A stretch of 64,000 nucleotides of DNA from Varroa destructor (Eukaryota; Arthropoda; Arachnida; Mesostigmata; Varroidae), in assembly GCF_002443255.2 (NCBI RefSeq), contig NW_019211457.1:25350921-25414920 (forward strand). Direction: 5' to 3'. Below are positions 36,001 to 49,095 of this stretch, piece by piece; positions within the stretch are counted from its first letter, which is position 1, and the number at the start of each line of letters is the position of its first letter. Below the pieces are notes generated by a model that did not search any database, had not been told where the DNA came from, and was given only the letters and a program-made list of their open reading frames with translations. The position numbers were made by a program, and so were the translations under genes.

Positions 36001-39000
36001 AAGAAATCATTAGAAATTTCCGAAATTACATCTTCCTTAGTAGTGATCTTAGAAGGATCATGCCTTCAAGTCTTCTCTGTGGCATTTGTGATTGCCGCTG
36101 ACGGGTATGGCTCACTACAAAAACTGGATTGCTATCGCAGGAAGTGCCACCGTTCTAAAAATCAGTCTACAGTGTTTACACTAGGTAGGGATGACGTACT
36201 TGCGTACATTGGAAAACCAGTATCAAGCGGCACACCAGGTACTCGCAAGAGACACTCCTTCGATGATGTACCCACTTAGCGTGTTCAAAGGGAACCATAC
36301 GAATTCTCTGGGTGGCATCCAGTTAGCTACTTGGGAATTGCATTCGAATATTATGATGTATTTTGTTGTCGGAGAAAGAATGGTATTAGGCTTACATGAG
36401 GGACAGATCTTCAGAGTGATGCATGTGATCGTCTAGGCTTACTAAATATACTACTCAGAATTCTATACCGCTCGATCTTCATTCAATTCAAGCAGATGAC
36501 TTTGTTCTCAAAACGCATTCCGACTGAAAGGAAAATGTTAGCTCCATCGGACACAAGTGGACTGTTTGTTCTGTATGTTTAGTTTTAGACATTGTTACTG
36601 TTTTAATGGCTGAATACCACACCAAGTAACAACAAAGATCTCCACGACATCTGAGGTCATAGCTCCAAACGACAGATGGAGCTCAGCCAGCAAGACGATG
36701 GGATAACGACGGCAGCCAGTCGACAACACGATGCGTAATGAATTGTAGAAATAACGGTGCTTCTGCCAATAGCGAATCATTTGGAGCCGTATAAATTACC
36801 GAGTCGATATTGCCGGTGGAGAAAATTACGAGAAGCGACAGAGACAAGATTCTCGACAACCTGCACCGCACAAGTCCGTGTGTCGCTTTGCCACTTCCCC
36901 GGGGGGTGTTTGTCTATTTCTGAGTCGTTGATAACGATAGCCTGACAAAGGCGAAACGAACAAGAAATTTACGCCATAGCCTCTGTCCAGTAAGATCTAC
37001 TAATGTGTCAATATGAATGAACTTCCTGCATTGGCGAATTGGTTACGGCAGGAGAAAGTTGTAAACTCTAGGCTGTATAGTTACGCTGTATAGCAGTCTC
37101 TTGAAATAAATCGAATCGACGCCATTATGTTGAAAGGTTTTTGGCAATTTTTATGAAAAAAGTAAATGGCAACAAAGCGTATAACGGAGACAGCTCTACT
37201 ACAATGTATTTGATTACCTTGTCATTGGCTGTAATTCTTTCCTCGTAAGAAAATCACTGTTGAAGATTTACCGCTGCCTGGCTCTAGCTTGTTTAATCAT
37301 TGTAGAATGCTTAACGAGAGTAGGTACTTTTTACATAACTGTAGTGGATAAGTCAACTCGTTTGAAACTCGTAAGGCGCAAAAAATAGACTGTGGGAGGC
37401 TGGTTTTACGAACGGGTTTCTCCACATTATTTTGGATGGCAAAAGACTAGTGGTATAAGGCCAAGCTTATGAGAACAAAACGTAGTGGAAATTGGGTCAG
37501 GTCAGTGGATCAGCCTAATCTAGTATTCCTTCTAAGGCGTTTGATCGAATATTCTCTAGAGCATCTGCAAACCATATAAGGCTGCCGATTTTAGAAAATT
37601 TAATAAACTGGTTGCTTTGAATATAATAGATCAATTCTGGACATTAACGCAATGTCTTAGACGATGTTTGTGTTAGCAAGAGAACCGAACGGGGTTCATA
37701 GAGTCTATAAAATTTATTCTCGCCTGGGGAATGTCCCAATTTTTTAGGTAAATAATGTTTGTATGGATGTAACGATAAGACGTTTCATATTGTGTTATTA
37801 TTCTAACTTGTACCTCTTTTAGCTATGAATAAATATATGTTTATGCTTTACATAAATGCCAGTTCTAACCCGGATACGTGTACACATAAGCTAGTGAATG
37901 CTACGAGATCTGTATCATAGGTTTAGGCATAAATGTTTGGGTTTATTTGCACCGTTCCTTTCGTCTTTTACGACTTTACTGTCCGTTGACATCTATACAC
38001 AATTCGATTGAGTTTTTCTATCCTAAGCGGAATTTCATGTAAACCTTAGACTCCAAGGTTGGAGGTCTTCGAGTCCTCGAAAGAACAGGTACTTTGTTTT
38101 TTACTGAGATCAAAAGCAGCCTAAGGTATTTCTGTCATGTATAACGAAAACGCTGGAAGTGATTTGGTAAATTTAAAAATGGAACGCTAGACTTGGAGAC
38201 TGTACTCCAACTCGGTCGATTAATTAAGGTCGACGTGGACCATGAATGGGAAACAACTCGCTAATGGACCGAGAAGCTAAGCTAACGCCAAACAACTTTT
38301 CAGCTACCTTATTATTAGGTAGTTTCAGACATCTTGAATACATGGAATTTTATCAGAAAGTAGGGCCCGTGTGGACCACCGATTGAGGACACAAGCAAGC
38401 AAGGCCTCTCACTGATTGTTGAAATCTCGCCCGGCTCCAAACAATACGAAGCTTTTACAGGAATTATTGCCGGTAACGAGAGGTAACGTCTGCACGTTAA
38501 TAGACCACAGGAAAAATGGGTAGCTTTAGAAGATACGCTGAAGTCCGGAGTGAAGACAGATCTACATTAAAAAAAGAAGACTATGATTTGCGTTTGGTAA
38601 AATCGGAAAAGTCTTATACATTGAAAACGCATGAGAAGAAGCAGAAAACAATCAACTGAAATCTGCATATGACCCAATTACGTTAAAAGATTAAAAAGCC
38701 AACAGGCGAGATGTCGTCTTTCTCCATAACCATGTCGGACCGCACATGACAAAGGTTGTGAGAGCTTGAATGGGAGATTTCACCACGATGGACAGCCACT
38801 TTTTCTAATTACTGCCAAATTTAATTTGGCAAATAACCCTACACTTCACAACGGAGTGGGTCCTAAAACCTGGCTGAACTGATTTTTCAAAATGAAACCT
38901 AAACATATTTGTCGGAAAGGATTAAATACAATGATTTAAAAATCGGAGAATATCGCAGAGAATAGGGACGAATCGGTTACATATTTTCTATCTAGCTACC

Positions 39001-40573
39001 AAAAATACAGATGAAATTCTATATTGTTTGGTAGATAAAAATGTGATCTTCATCGTGTACAATCACTATTTGTTACAGCTACGGCCAGATTACTCGATTC
39101 TTATCTTAACTATAAGACTAATTATTAATAATGTACACGTGAAAAAGTATAAAAATAAGCCAAAGCATAATTGAAAAATAATCGTTTGTATATACTGCAA
39201 GTATCTAGTGAACAGGAGAAACTGATAAAATGAAAGTCACTAAACTGTCATCGTGTATGGAAATTTGGCTTCACATAAAAATGGTCATACAAATGAAAAT
39301 AGCCTATCCCTAAGTAACTGACGATGACTATGTCCTTCGCTATATCCGTAGCATCTAAATCGTATCTAGAAAGATCCGCCTACACGACAAGGAAGGTAAC
39401 AGGCGATATACAGAACTAGAACATGGGTCGAATGCTTAATGGAATACGCTCGATAAAACATCGGCTGGACAAATACCGTGTAGCCTGGTTGGAAAGCGTT
39501 GTCCTGATTCAGTTTGAGCAACTTTTCGAGCTTTTTGCGTGAAAGGAACATATTGTTTCCTTCACGAGAGGTGGGAAAAACTGAGACTTAAGCTCAAGTT
39601 AGAATCGTATGTGTGCGCCTACTGTGTATGTTCATGCCGTCACCGTACGAGTATGTGGAGCCGATCATTTTGTCAAGATTAGTTTTTTTCTGACCACGGA
39701 TGGTGATTTGAAATGTTTCCGCATTCACTATAGATATACAACATGCCATGGTAGAAAAAAAGCATGACGTTTTCAATATTTTTTCCGAATAGATCGGCAA
39801 TTAGCTCCTTTAGTTAAACTGGACATTGAATTAAATAAAAATACGGCGGAATTAAATAAAAATAATAAATAAAATATTAAATAAAATGACGGCGCATCAG
39901 TCTAATTGTCTTTGTATAAGTGCTTTAAGAATATAGCCGTTTAGCAGTTATATAATAGACTAAAAATTAATCAGCCTATTCTAAATGACCGTTTCACCTT
40001 CAAACAGTATCTAGTTATATTATTATCTAACTTCCCTTTTCAGATATAGCTGTAGCTGCGAAAAAATTGCATACGTAGTCAAATGATTTGCTTGATATAG
40101 TGTGGTGGTATGGTAATGCGGGGTTTGACACTATTTATTCGTTTAGTTTTTTTTTTATTAGTTATTTATTACTAACGTTTTATACATACGTTAGGGTCTG
40201 GAACTGGTTACGAAGGTTTTTTTTGCACAAAGCTAACTTGAACTGATTTACTCAGATAGCCTTCTTCTTGATAGACAGTTGATTGTATTTAGTAGAATGA
40301 TTTGCCTTTCTATGCCACCATCCTAAAAAAAAACTGGCTATCATAAGCTAATACTTTAAACGCTCTGGGAAACTAAAGTGGCACCGTCGATTGTTCGAAA
40401 AAGAGCCTAATCTAGTGTTTTGATAGGAGAGGAGGATTTGAGAGGGTTCCGCTTCCTGGACTCGCTGGATTAAACAGGCGCGTAGTTTTAAAGATTCGTA
40501 GATTAAATACTGATACAATCAAACAGCGGATGTCTATTTAATAAAATCCAAGCCTGGCTTTGTAACATGTCCG
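33066..40573. other. no supported gene
   Basis: Nothing I can support as coding. A GC-richer stretch at about 34,740-35,460 has several overlapping frames of up to 97 codons without recognisable domains. There is a tRNA-arm-like hairpin with TTCGAGTCC near 38,070, a perfect hairpin TGCCAAAT/ATTTGGCA at 38,813-38,831, and near-duplicated ATTAAATAAAAAT words at 39,830-39,890. Confidence 0.55.
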
Positions 40574-40623
40574 CTGACCGTTAAAAAAATAACTGACCGT
40601 TAAAAAAATAATTGACCGTTAAA
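40574..40623 (+). repeat. 19-bp tandem repeat, 2.6 copies
   Basis: CTGACCGTTAAAAAAATAA occurs at 40,574 and 40,593, followed by a partial copy TTGACCGTTAAA at 40,612. It is isolated, with no related copies noticed elsewhere in the window. Confidence 0.85.
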
Positions 40624-41343
40624 TTTTAACTGCATATTCATTATAAAAGCATTGGTTCCAAACATCAGATCATTTTGATTTTAGAATTTATTCTGCAGAT
40701 TCGACCTGAATTGTTGTAAACTAGATCTTATAAATTTTCAGAAATATTTACAAAAATTATTATTTAACTAGGGTCTAGAAATCTTGTGTCTTTTTAAGAT
40801 TTTAACCGTTAACTTTTGTTAGCCAAAATATCTAAATTTTTTCAACGATATCCAAAGGTTAGGACGCGATTGAGTTTCATTTCACGTCCAATATCTGCGA
40901 TGTGACAGGTGACCCCAGTGCAAGCTTTCGATAAGTCGACCTGCATACTATCTTACGTTAGAGCATCTACTCAACCAAATTCAATTTACTTAAGATACCC
41001 ATTGTCAGACTCGTAATCAAACAGTTCCAGCCTTCAAGGTTGCCTAAGATTTTTTCAAATATGAAAGCTGAATTATTCTATTTTACATCCGAACCCCATA
41101 GATCAACATAAAGATCGGCCAATATTTCCAAATTTCTATTGATCGATGTGATACGCTAAACTGTTAGTTCATGTTTAAGCGGTCCTGGTTGTTATCGTTT
41201 GTTTTAAATGCGTCTCGTTATATGTACATTCGGGACGCCCAATCTTATCATCCAGGACCACTGTCGCCGACGTCGGTGGGTAAAAAATATGATGGTTTTG
41301 TGCGTTTCCATACGTAACGTGGCTAAATTGAAAGAGGAACGGA

Positions 41344-41931
41344 TGTCTGAGAGGAGAAGGATTAGCAGACTGCTTCATCAAAATAAATACAGGCAACACG
41401 AAATTGCCGAAATGCTATCGCCAATGTTACTAGAACGCTGAGAGAAACCTCTGCTTGCCGTTACCTAAAGTCGATAACAAGAATTGAAAAAGGTGTATTA
41501 CGACTGCTCCACTATGTACCTGTTTTAAAAAGGCAGGTTCATTTCATATGATACACTTTGGAGCAAAGTTAAAAACCGTGGACGCGCTGTACCGAAAAAC
41601 TAGGTGTCGCCGTCAATTAGAAGAGGTTCGGCTCAAGAGCAATAGTCCTACCGAGAAACCTTGGTTGAATGCTCAGATGAAACGCGTCCGTTATCATTAG
41701 GCAAGCCAAGTCAAAAATCGGACCGTTGACAACTAGGGAAAAAACCTATTTTTCAAATTAATCTCATTCTGAAATCTAAAAAGAGCAAAAAACAATGGTT
41801 CCAAAAACCGGTTCTTGCCAAAAATCAAATAAACATTAAAGGTTAAAGTGTGGTCTATGATTTCTACCAAAGCCGCTAAGATAATGCATTTTACATAGGA
41901 AATACTAAAGCTGCAGGAATATGTTGAAGTT

Positions 41932-41971
<40 letters not shown>

Positions 41972-42303
41972 TACTTCAGGGACGAGAATGGTTCTTTTGT
42001 AATGACTTCGTCATAATGCGCGATGAGGCGCATCATCACACAGCTTAAGTAATCTTTAGGCTACTGACTCTCTATGATCTTCAAGTGCTGCTGCGGCCTG
42101 CCTCGGCATGGGAAATGGTAAGATCATGAGTTCGGGAAGGATAGGAAACGCTCCATATCTCCGTGAAAGAATCCTTAATGTGTGGCAACAGAATCCATTT
42201 CTAGCTAATATAGCGCTACGCTGCATCAAAAACATGTCCCACCAGGTGACGATGCTTGCCTCTACAAAAGGCAGTATCGCAAAATTCCCGCAACCATGTC
42301 AGT
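41344..42303 (+). mobile_element. inactive Tc1/mariner-type transposase relic
   Basis: Pieces of one DDE transposase appear in order. MSERRRISRLLHQNKYRQHE (41,344) with IAEML resembles the N-terminal HTH. KPWLNAQMKRVRYH and VKNRTVDN-stop-GKNLFF (41,655-41,760) match the KPxLxxxxxxxR...W..K.LFSDESxF segment. VKVWSMISTKAAKIMHF and QEYVEVIE (41,842-41,934) match VMVWGMIS...KYIEVL. DFVIMRDEAHHHTA (42,004) matches FMQDNAPCHTA, keeping the second catalytic Asp. ILNVWQQNPFLANIALRCIK (42,168) and the following SHQVTMLASTKGSIAKF match the C-terminal SMPRRxxAVIxxKGGxTKY. The first catalytic Asp is replaced (FKLIS in place of FSDES). There are several stops and frameshifts, and a GA microsatellite sits in the frame. 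No terminal inverted repeats or TA target duplication were found by eye. Confidence 0.85.
41935..41968 (+). repeat. (GA)17 microsatellite inside the transposase relic
   Basis: An uninterrupted 34-bp GA run starts at the codons for the IER of QEYVEVIER. It separates the two halves of the transposase and grew after the element died, or helped inactivate it. Confidence 0.95.
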
Positions 42304-45300
42304 AGTTCGAAAATGTTTGCCGATATCAACATGCAGGGTACCGCTTTGAAGACGAATAATGCTACTTTCAAATGAAATTATAGGTACATTTAACTTTATA
42401 TCGAATAATAACCAATTATTAAAAAAAAAAAATAATTATAGCAAGCAGCTGCAATAATTTACAGTAAATATGTTATCAGCTTGTACAATTAATAACAATT
42501 GTTATTACTGCATAAACTATCCCTAAATTACTAAAAGATTATTTACTTTTTTATAAACAAATTACATGGGAAACAATACCAAATCCAGGTAATGACAAAA
42601 TGTAGGATCTCATATATAAAATATATATAATCCACAAGCCGCTCGAAAATATCTCGGTTTAGTGCTGAGTGATTTCCATTTAAAATTAAAATCATTTGAT
42701 TGGGTTTATTTGCGTCGGTTTGAATGAGCACCGATTATATTTCGCCGTCTTAATAGAACTGATCATGCCAAACAACAGGAGCTAGTACTATTAAAAATCA
42801 AGACTTCATATGGGATTATTTCCAAAACCTCAAACAGCCATATATTCAGCGCAGTAGCGGAAGGGTACCTAACAGCTAGGAGCGCTTACGAGATGGCTGA
42901 ATCGCCAACCATGATCACACAGCACTGCCAAGATGGAACGCTATACGGCAGTACTCTGTGTACGCACTAACAGATGATCAGCGAAGTAGGAAAATTCCGA
43001 CGGTTGTCGTGGAATTGATGGTCTTTGCTAAATCGACGGTGAGCATCGGGGTATGCTGGACATAGGCCGGGAGTGTTCTGGGATTTGCCGAGTCAGTACG
43101 GTAACACAATAATCGAAGTATTGTCTTAAAGGAGCCTTTTATACGGGTCTCGGGGCGGGCCTGGGAGAAGTTGAGAAGTTTTTCCAAGGTTCAGTTGGCC
43201 TTTCCACTCGATCATGAAATTTCTCACGGCCACAGCCTCCGCTCCATTGGCAACTAGTTGGACGAAAACCCTTGACTTCTGCCCTTTGGGCTGCCTCTAC
43301 AGACGGAAAAACACATCAGATCTATTGAAAATACTATGTCGCAAACAGAGCGTAACGTATCCAAACGTGCCCTTGAAATAATGCAATGGCTATTCTTTAC
43401 ATCGGTTCCATATAAAGGATGACTTCGATGCAGGAAACCTTAGCCATAAAGACATGTAGCCCTACCTCTGTAGTTCTATGTGATGAATAGGCTTACAGTT
43501 GGGTCAACCTATTTTTTCTATTTGTTATAAACACAAAGTATACGTTTGCATCTATCTGCGATTTTACGTCTGAAAGTAAGGCTAGACAGACGACATGAAA
43601 CGATCTTTAAAAGAAAGGAAATTCATAGTAGAAAAACCGACGCTGAATTTTGTAAACACAATTTACCTGACTCAACGGTGTGCCATGACCAGGCTGAAAA
43701 TAACAATTCATCCTTAAAGGCACCTGATAGCACGTTAAGAGTGACTTAATCCCAAACAGTAATGGGAGTTACAATATATTTCTTGTCCCAGGTCTCATTC
43801 GATACAAAATAACACGTCGATAATTAGGTAACCTTTGTAGACCTTTGATCAAATTATTTGCAGATATATTTAACGACGGACGTTCCGTTGTTGTTAAGAC
43901 CCCTAGACGCTTTGTTTCATTCCGTTTGGCCTTTCCAACACAAAAAGTTTTGCAAGTTACTGCTCTATCAGTACGATGATGTCAACCGACGTTCTCGCAA
44001 ACAGAGCGGGAAGGAAGGCGTCAAAAGTAACCATACTTTATAATCTTTCGCCGTTTAACCATTCCTAATCTTTTAGGTTCGGCAGATGTAACAGCAAGGT
44101 TTTTCGCACCTGGCCATCGCAGTGGCTGTGCTCCCGAACAGGGTTTGATTCGCCCGTTCTGTAAGCTATTTATTGCAACGATTGTAATTAGAAGACGTTA
44201 GTTGTTGAAAATTTGATAAACGCAAAGAGTATTTGGTTTTGTTAATTCATCGTGAATGAAGAACAGTCTCGATATTTTCTGTAATCAATAGCCCTCAACG
44301 TTCATTAGGGACGAACATTTTTCGCTGCAATACAACCAAACAACAACCCGGTTAAATTGTTGAAGCAACGCTTAGTTACGGCAGTACCGGACATAAAGTT
44401 CAAAATACCTATTCGGTTACATTGTTAGTAAAAGGTCCGTGAATTATATGATCCCGATTACCTTTCTAAAGCCATTAAATGTGAGATAAGTGGTTACTAC
44501 GTATCTTTTTGACTGCGTCGAAATAATAGACATCAGTTGATTGCTGTCACTAGCTTACATCTGAGCAGTTCATTGTAGAACTTTACAGGAGAAGCTGATC
44601 TTGCAAAATACCGATAGTAGATCAACAGGCATTAAGATTTATAAAATCCAAAAAAGTAAAGTAATTGCTTTTCTAAACAGAGGCGACACAATTCAAATGT
44701 ATAACAGAGGAGACCGAAAAAAATAAAGGAAGTAGGGCAAGCAGGCAGTGCAAAAAGGTCGAAACGAGGGCTTTGGTCTCATCGTTCTGCTAACAGCAGA
44801 CTTGTGCTAGTCGCTATATGGCTAGCGTACCTCCTAGGGTGGCGCCGAGAGGAACGTGCAGTTCTGTATGGATTCTTTCTATTCGCTATTAGCGTAAGGA
44901 GTACACTGATTCGTACTGAAATGTCAATCTGGTGGAACGTGTCTGCCAATCGACCGATGAAAAATGTACATGATGGAGGACAGCAGGATGATCGAGCGTC
45001 TGCCAGAGACAATTTTTGGCTCGCATTGAGGGCTTTCGCGTTTTTGAAAAAGGTCACTTCGAGAAAAGATGGCCACGTTTAAGGGCAAATTTTCCTGTGG
45101 CGTTCGTTTTTATCGCGAGGAATCCGCTTGTTTGCATCTACATCTCGATTTTAGCATTCCATTCATTTCTATTCTATTTAATTTTGACTGAAGATTTGCC
45201 AGTATTAAGTATCAATGAGCTGTACAGTTTATCTAGAGAAGTTCCGCTGACATGACTACAGCCAATAAAGCCTAATCAAGAATAGTATAATCCTATATTG

Positions 45301-48300
45301 GTTTTTCGCACCTGAACTGGAGATTCATGTCTTTATTTTGCCACTTCCGTAACGTCTTGAAATAACCACTGAAAAAATTTGGGTGTTCACAAGAGTTCGT
45401 TTCTGGTCTCAGATGCGTTTTGTGCCCTGACAACTGCATATCCAATTTCCGTGGGGATCGCGACAGGTACCTGATGCTTAGCCCACTCATATTTGACCTC
45501 TGAAACCCTTCGAAGTTCGATGTTACTTTACTTTGCAGAGCTATACAATGTTCGGGGCTTCACTGTCACAAGCAGTGCAGTTAACAGGCATACTATTTTA
45601 TATGATAAAACACAGTAGAAGTCCGTCATTTCAACAATAGAAACCATATATTAGGGTAGAAAAACCCGTCCGAGTGGCCACTTGAAATCAGCTGGCAGCA
45701 GTATGTTCGAATATCTTTTCGATATACGGCAAAAAATACATTGTGGACATTGAATGCAACCAATAAAGCTAAGTAAAATTGGCCAACACTTGTAACTAAG
45801 CGTTTTGTGGGCTATTTCTATACCATGAAGTGTCTACTTGTTATCGAACAGTTAAAGGAAATACAAAATGCATATTTTATATATATATATATATACAAGC
45901 TCCGTAACTGTTTCCGCACGGTGTATATGTACATACGTATACCATAATGATATAAGAAATTACCTACGAATGCAAACGGCTCGAATTATGCCAGCAGATT
46001 AAACACCGCTAATTGTTGTGCTCAAGGTGACCGCAAAAAAAGATCTGATTCAAGATAGGAGTCCATTGAATTTAAATCGGAGGCGCCCCAGAAACGTAGC
46101 AGAACCAAAATTAACAATCACCTACTCGTAATATCTGAGGAGTCGCCGGTGATCACACGGGACAGTTTGTCGATAAAAGAGGAATCGATATTAGGTCCTA
46201 ATTTACTTCTGCTTCATCCCTGCACTCCCTTAAAATTTTACATCTGAAGCCACATGCTACAAGCCATCCATGAGCTGTTGGAATCTTTGCTCGAATAGAT
46301 TTCAGAGAGGGATAGTGCTAATAATAATATGAATTTTACTAGGACGCAGTTTTCTGTACTTTAACGTACGCATCCTACACACACTCGAAACTATATTCGA
46401 GTTTGTTGGCCTTATAAACGTAGGTGAAGGCAATTTGAAGGAAAAATCTACAGGTTTGACTATGTAGTTTTTATTACAATTAGCAGAAGCAGCTTCAGAA
46501 GTTATGATACCACGCTCCGAGTGCATCGCAAGTTATCTGTGAAGCTATTGTGCTTCGGCCGATCACCTTCTGCACGACATCGTAATTAGTACCAAAGCGA
46601 AATCGACCACCCGTTAAGTGCATAGTCTTCGAAATGGAAACTTTAAACATGGATAACACAATTACTAAACGCTTTATTTTGCTTCAAGATGGCTTATGAT
46701 ATCTTGCACAGATACTATATCCATTTATTGTGTTGGTAATCCAAGGAATTTTTGACCAATTTTGCCCAAGCTAAATTGGAGTAACGAAAAACATTCTACT
46801 TACGACCTACAGATATATTCAGGGTTGTCAAACAGTTTTTGTGCAGTTGATTTTATGAACACGGAAACGGTGTTTTCCTTTTACCAGATCCTTGTTTTCT
46901 TAGATTCTATTGTGTTATTGTATCTGGCAGGCTAAGGCGGCCGGATCCAACTGGAAAAAAGTTTGCCTCGTAATGATGTAGAAGCCGCCTATCTGGCCAT
47001 CAAATCTGAAGATGTATTAGGTTCTCTAAATTAAAAACCATCCCGCCCAAAAACAAATTTCCTGTTGTAATCGTGTCTCAGTGGCTGAGGAGCTAAATTT
47101 GTTTCAGTCGACACCAGCTCTAACACTTCTGCATAGTGAAATTGAGAGCTGATTGTAGTATAAATTCTGTCGAAAGTTTCCAGGGGTCCTCGAAGTCTTG
47201 TAGCCCATTATCAGTCTTTATAACTACAGCCACATCGGCCTGAACTGCTCAATTTTTTTATCAAGCTTTTTTTTTATATCAAGTCAGGTGTATGATACCT
47301 AGTAATCATGAATAAGAAAGCATGTTTTACTTTTGACATCAGGAAGTGGGCATCACAATTAGGTTTTGTTTCTATCTAACATATTTAGAATTCAACAGTT
47401 TTAGTCACGTTATGCGGTTGGGTTAGACCCATTCCGAAAGTGCCCAGTAAACTGAATCGATTATCGAACCCAGTTAGCAGGCAGTTATATAGATATGTGT
47501 AAGATGAAATGCTGTCGACATCTAAAATAAGTTTCTTTTAACCGATTTACTCAGTGAGTGACTTGCCTTTTCCACAGTGATCGTCTAAACTAAGGAATCA
47601 TCTTCCTTGAATGTTGCTATCTTTGTAATAACATTATCAGCGTAGAAGTTACACTTTTCCCACTTCTGTGTTTGGCATCGCAGTACCTGCAGCATTTTAT
47701 TCCCTGTCCATCCGATGATTGACAATCGAGTAACTGCTTTTACGTTATCTCCCTGCTGACGTTTTCTGGTTCCGTACATTGTAACTTATGTTTGTCAGTT
47801 AATAACACAAACGATTGGGGCTACGGCGTTGCTATCGCTAGTGCAGTTGGCCAAGTCTGTGATTGTTGGGGTATTGATTGGCCCAGTAGAGCGGGCCGGT
47901 TTACGGTTTCTACCGATTACGGCATTCGCGATTGCTTTCAGCATCGCCTGTTGTCCTGAGTTGACAAGCCGCCGTTACGTAGGGGAGAGGCTAGATATGG
48001 CTGTTTTGACGTTAGCTGCCTGCCAACCAGATACGTGAGCACTGCTGCTGTTCTTGTCGCTGGCTCTACTTTGTTCTAGCAAAGCGGGGCCAGGCGGGAC
48101 CTGCGCTAAGTTCGTGTGAGTTGCCCTCGCCACATGGACTTTGGTGGTGAGCAACGCTGACGCTATGTCGCTTTCACACTCTTCCCCTTTACCTGGTAAC
48201 ATCGCCCTGTAAAATCAGTGGCCAGCTCTCAGTTCGTACTGATTACCAATGACATTTCGCTACCGCTACTGTTAACAACGAAAATTGTTGAGTTCAACAA

Positions 48301-48770
48301 AAAGAACGTATCGTAGATCCTCAAGATCATTTCGTATTTTGTTCACAAAAGCGAAGGACTAAAAACCAACTACTACTACGAACGTAAGTGCAAATCATCG
48401 AGACGATAGGAAATTTCAAATGACCTCGTACTACCACAGCCAGAATGTTTCGGTTTGTATGGCAGTGTAATACTGCAATTAACCGCTCCGTAAGTCAGGG
48501 TCTGTGCAATTTCGTTGTTCCTTAGGTAGTCCTATTGTCGTCCATGATATTAGTGAAGATACGGAAATTCTAGCTTGGTACGAGAATATAGTTGATATGT
48601 TAACAATAATTAGCCTCGTAGAATTTCTTCTGAAAGGCACAGATACCAGGTGGTACGATGGGGGTCCCGTCTTCTTAGCGCCGTACAAAATCCTTTGACG
48701 CTAAACTTTTCAAGCAAATTGCTTCATAAATTTAATAATTGACTGTTAGGTTTTTAGTAATATTGCTTAT
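42304..48770. other. no supported gene
   Basis: I see no supportable gene. Overlapping frames of 92 codons on both strands at 44,779-45,082, and a 69-codon minus frame at 42,978-43,187, show no known domain. Near 44,120-44,160 the plus strand has an A-box-like TGGCCATCGCAGTGG followed by GGGTTTGATTCGCCC, a B-box-like hairpin. A GC-richer island with long frames on both strands lies at 47,820-48,210. A short AT run occurs near 45,879. Confidence 0.5.
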
Positions 48771-48773
48771 TCT

Positions 48774-48779
48774 TTTATT
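48774..48779 (-). terminator. candidate polyadenylation signal AATAAA
   Basis: The minus strand reads GACAAATAAAAGAATAAG just after the TAA of the possible terminal exon. A canonical hexamer this close to a stop would give a very short 3' UTR. The motif is common in AT-rich sequence, so it counts only together with the exon signals. Confidence 0.3.
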
Positions 48780-48793
48780 TGTCATCTAAGACT

Positions 48794-49095
48794 TTACGTT
48801 ACTGGTGGATATCTGAGAAGATATTCATGAGGTGAATCAGGAGCTCTCTTAGCTCGCTCGTCTTCGAACGTAGAATGTAGCTTTCTGGATCGTTTGTGCT
48901 GGCGTATACTACAGTGTAAAATAAATATGAAATTCGATTGGATACTTTTGATGCAAACGGATGCAAACCTCAACATTTCTTGACAAACGTAAATTGAAAA
49001 AGCGTGGGTGATTGGTCGTACTAATACTCTGCTCAAAAATGAAGATAACTCACATTTTTCTTTCGCCATAGATTCCGTAGAAATGTTTATGAATT
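48794..49095 (-). CDS. possible 3'-terminal pair of exons, unknown protein
   Basis: This is a candidate, not a recognised gene. On the minus strand an exon 49,095-49,054 follows a CTATATACAG acceptor and ends at a consensus donor AAT|GTGAGT. A 145-bp intron ends in TTTTACACTGTAG, and the last exon runs 48,908-48,794 to TAA. The splice joins in frame: ...FYGIYGERK then IIRQHKRSRKLHSTFEDERA and onward to LLRYPPVT. AATAAA (48,779-48,774, minus) follows the stop by 14 nt. The peptide is basic and matches nothing I know. No further upstream exon could be chosen with confidence. Short exons with such signals can occur by chance in AT-rich DNA. Confidence 0.3.
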
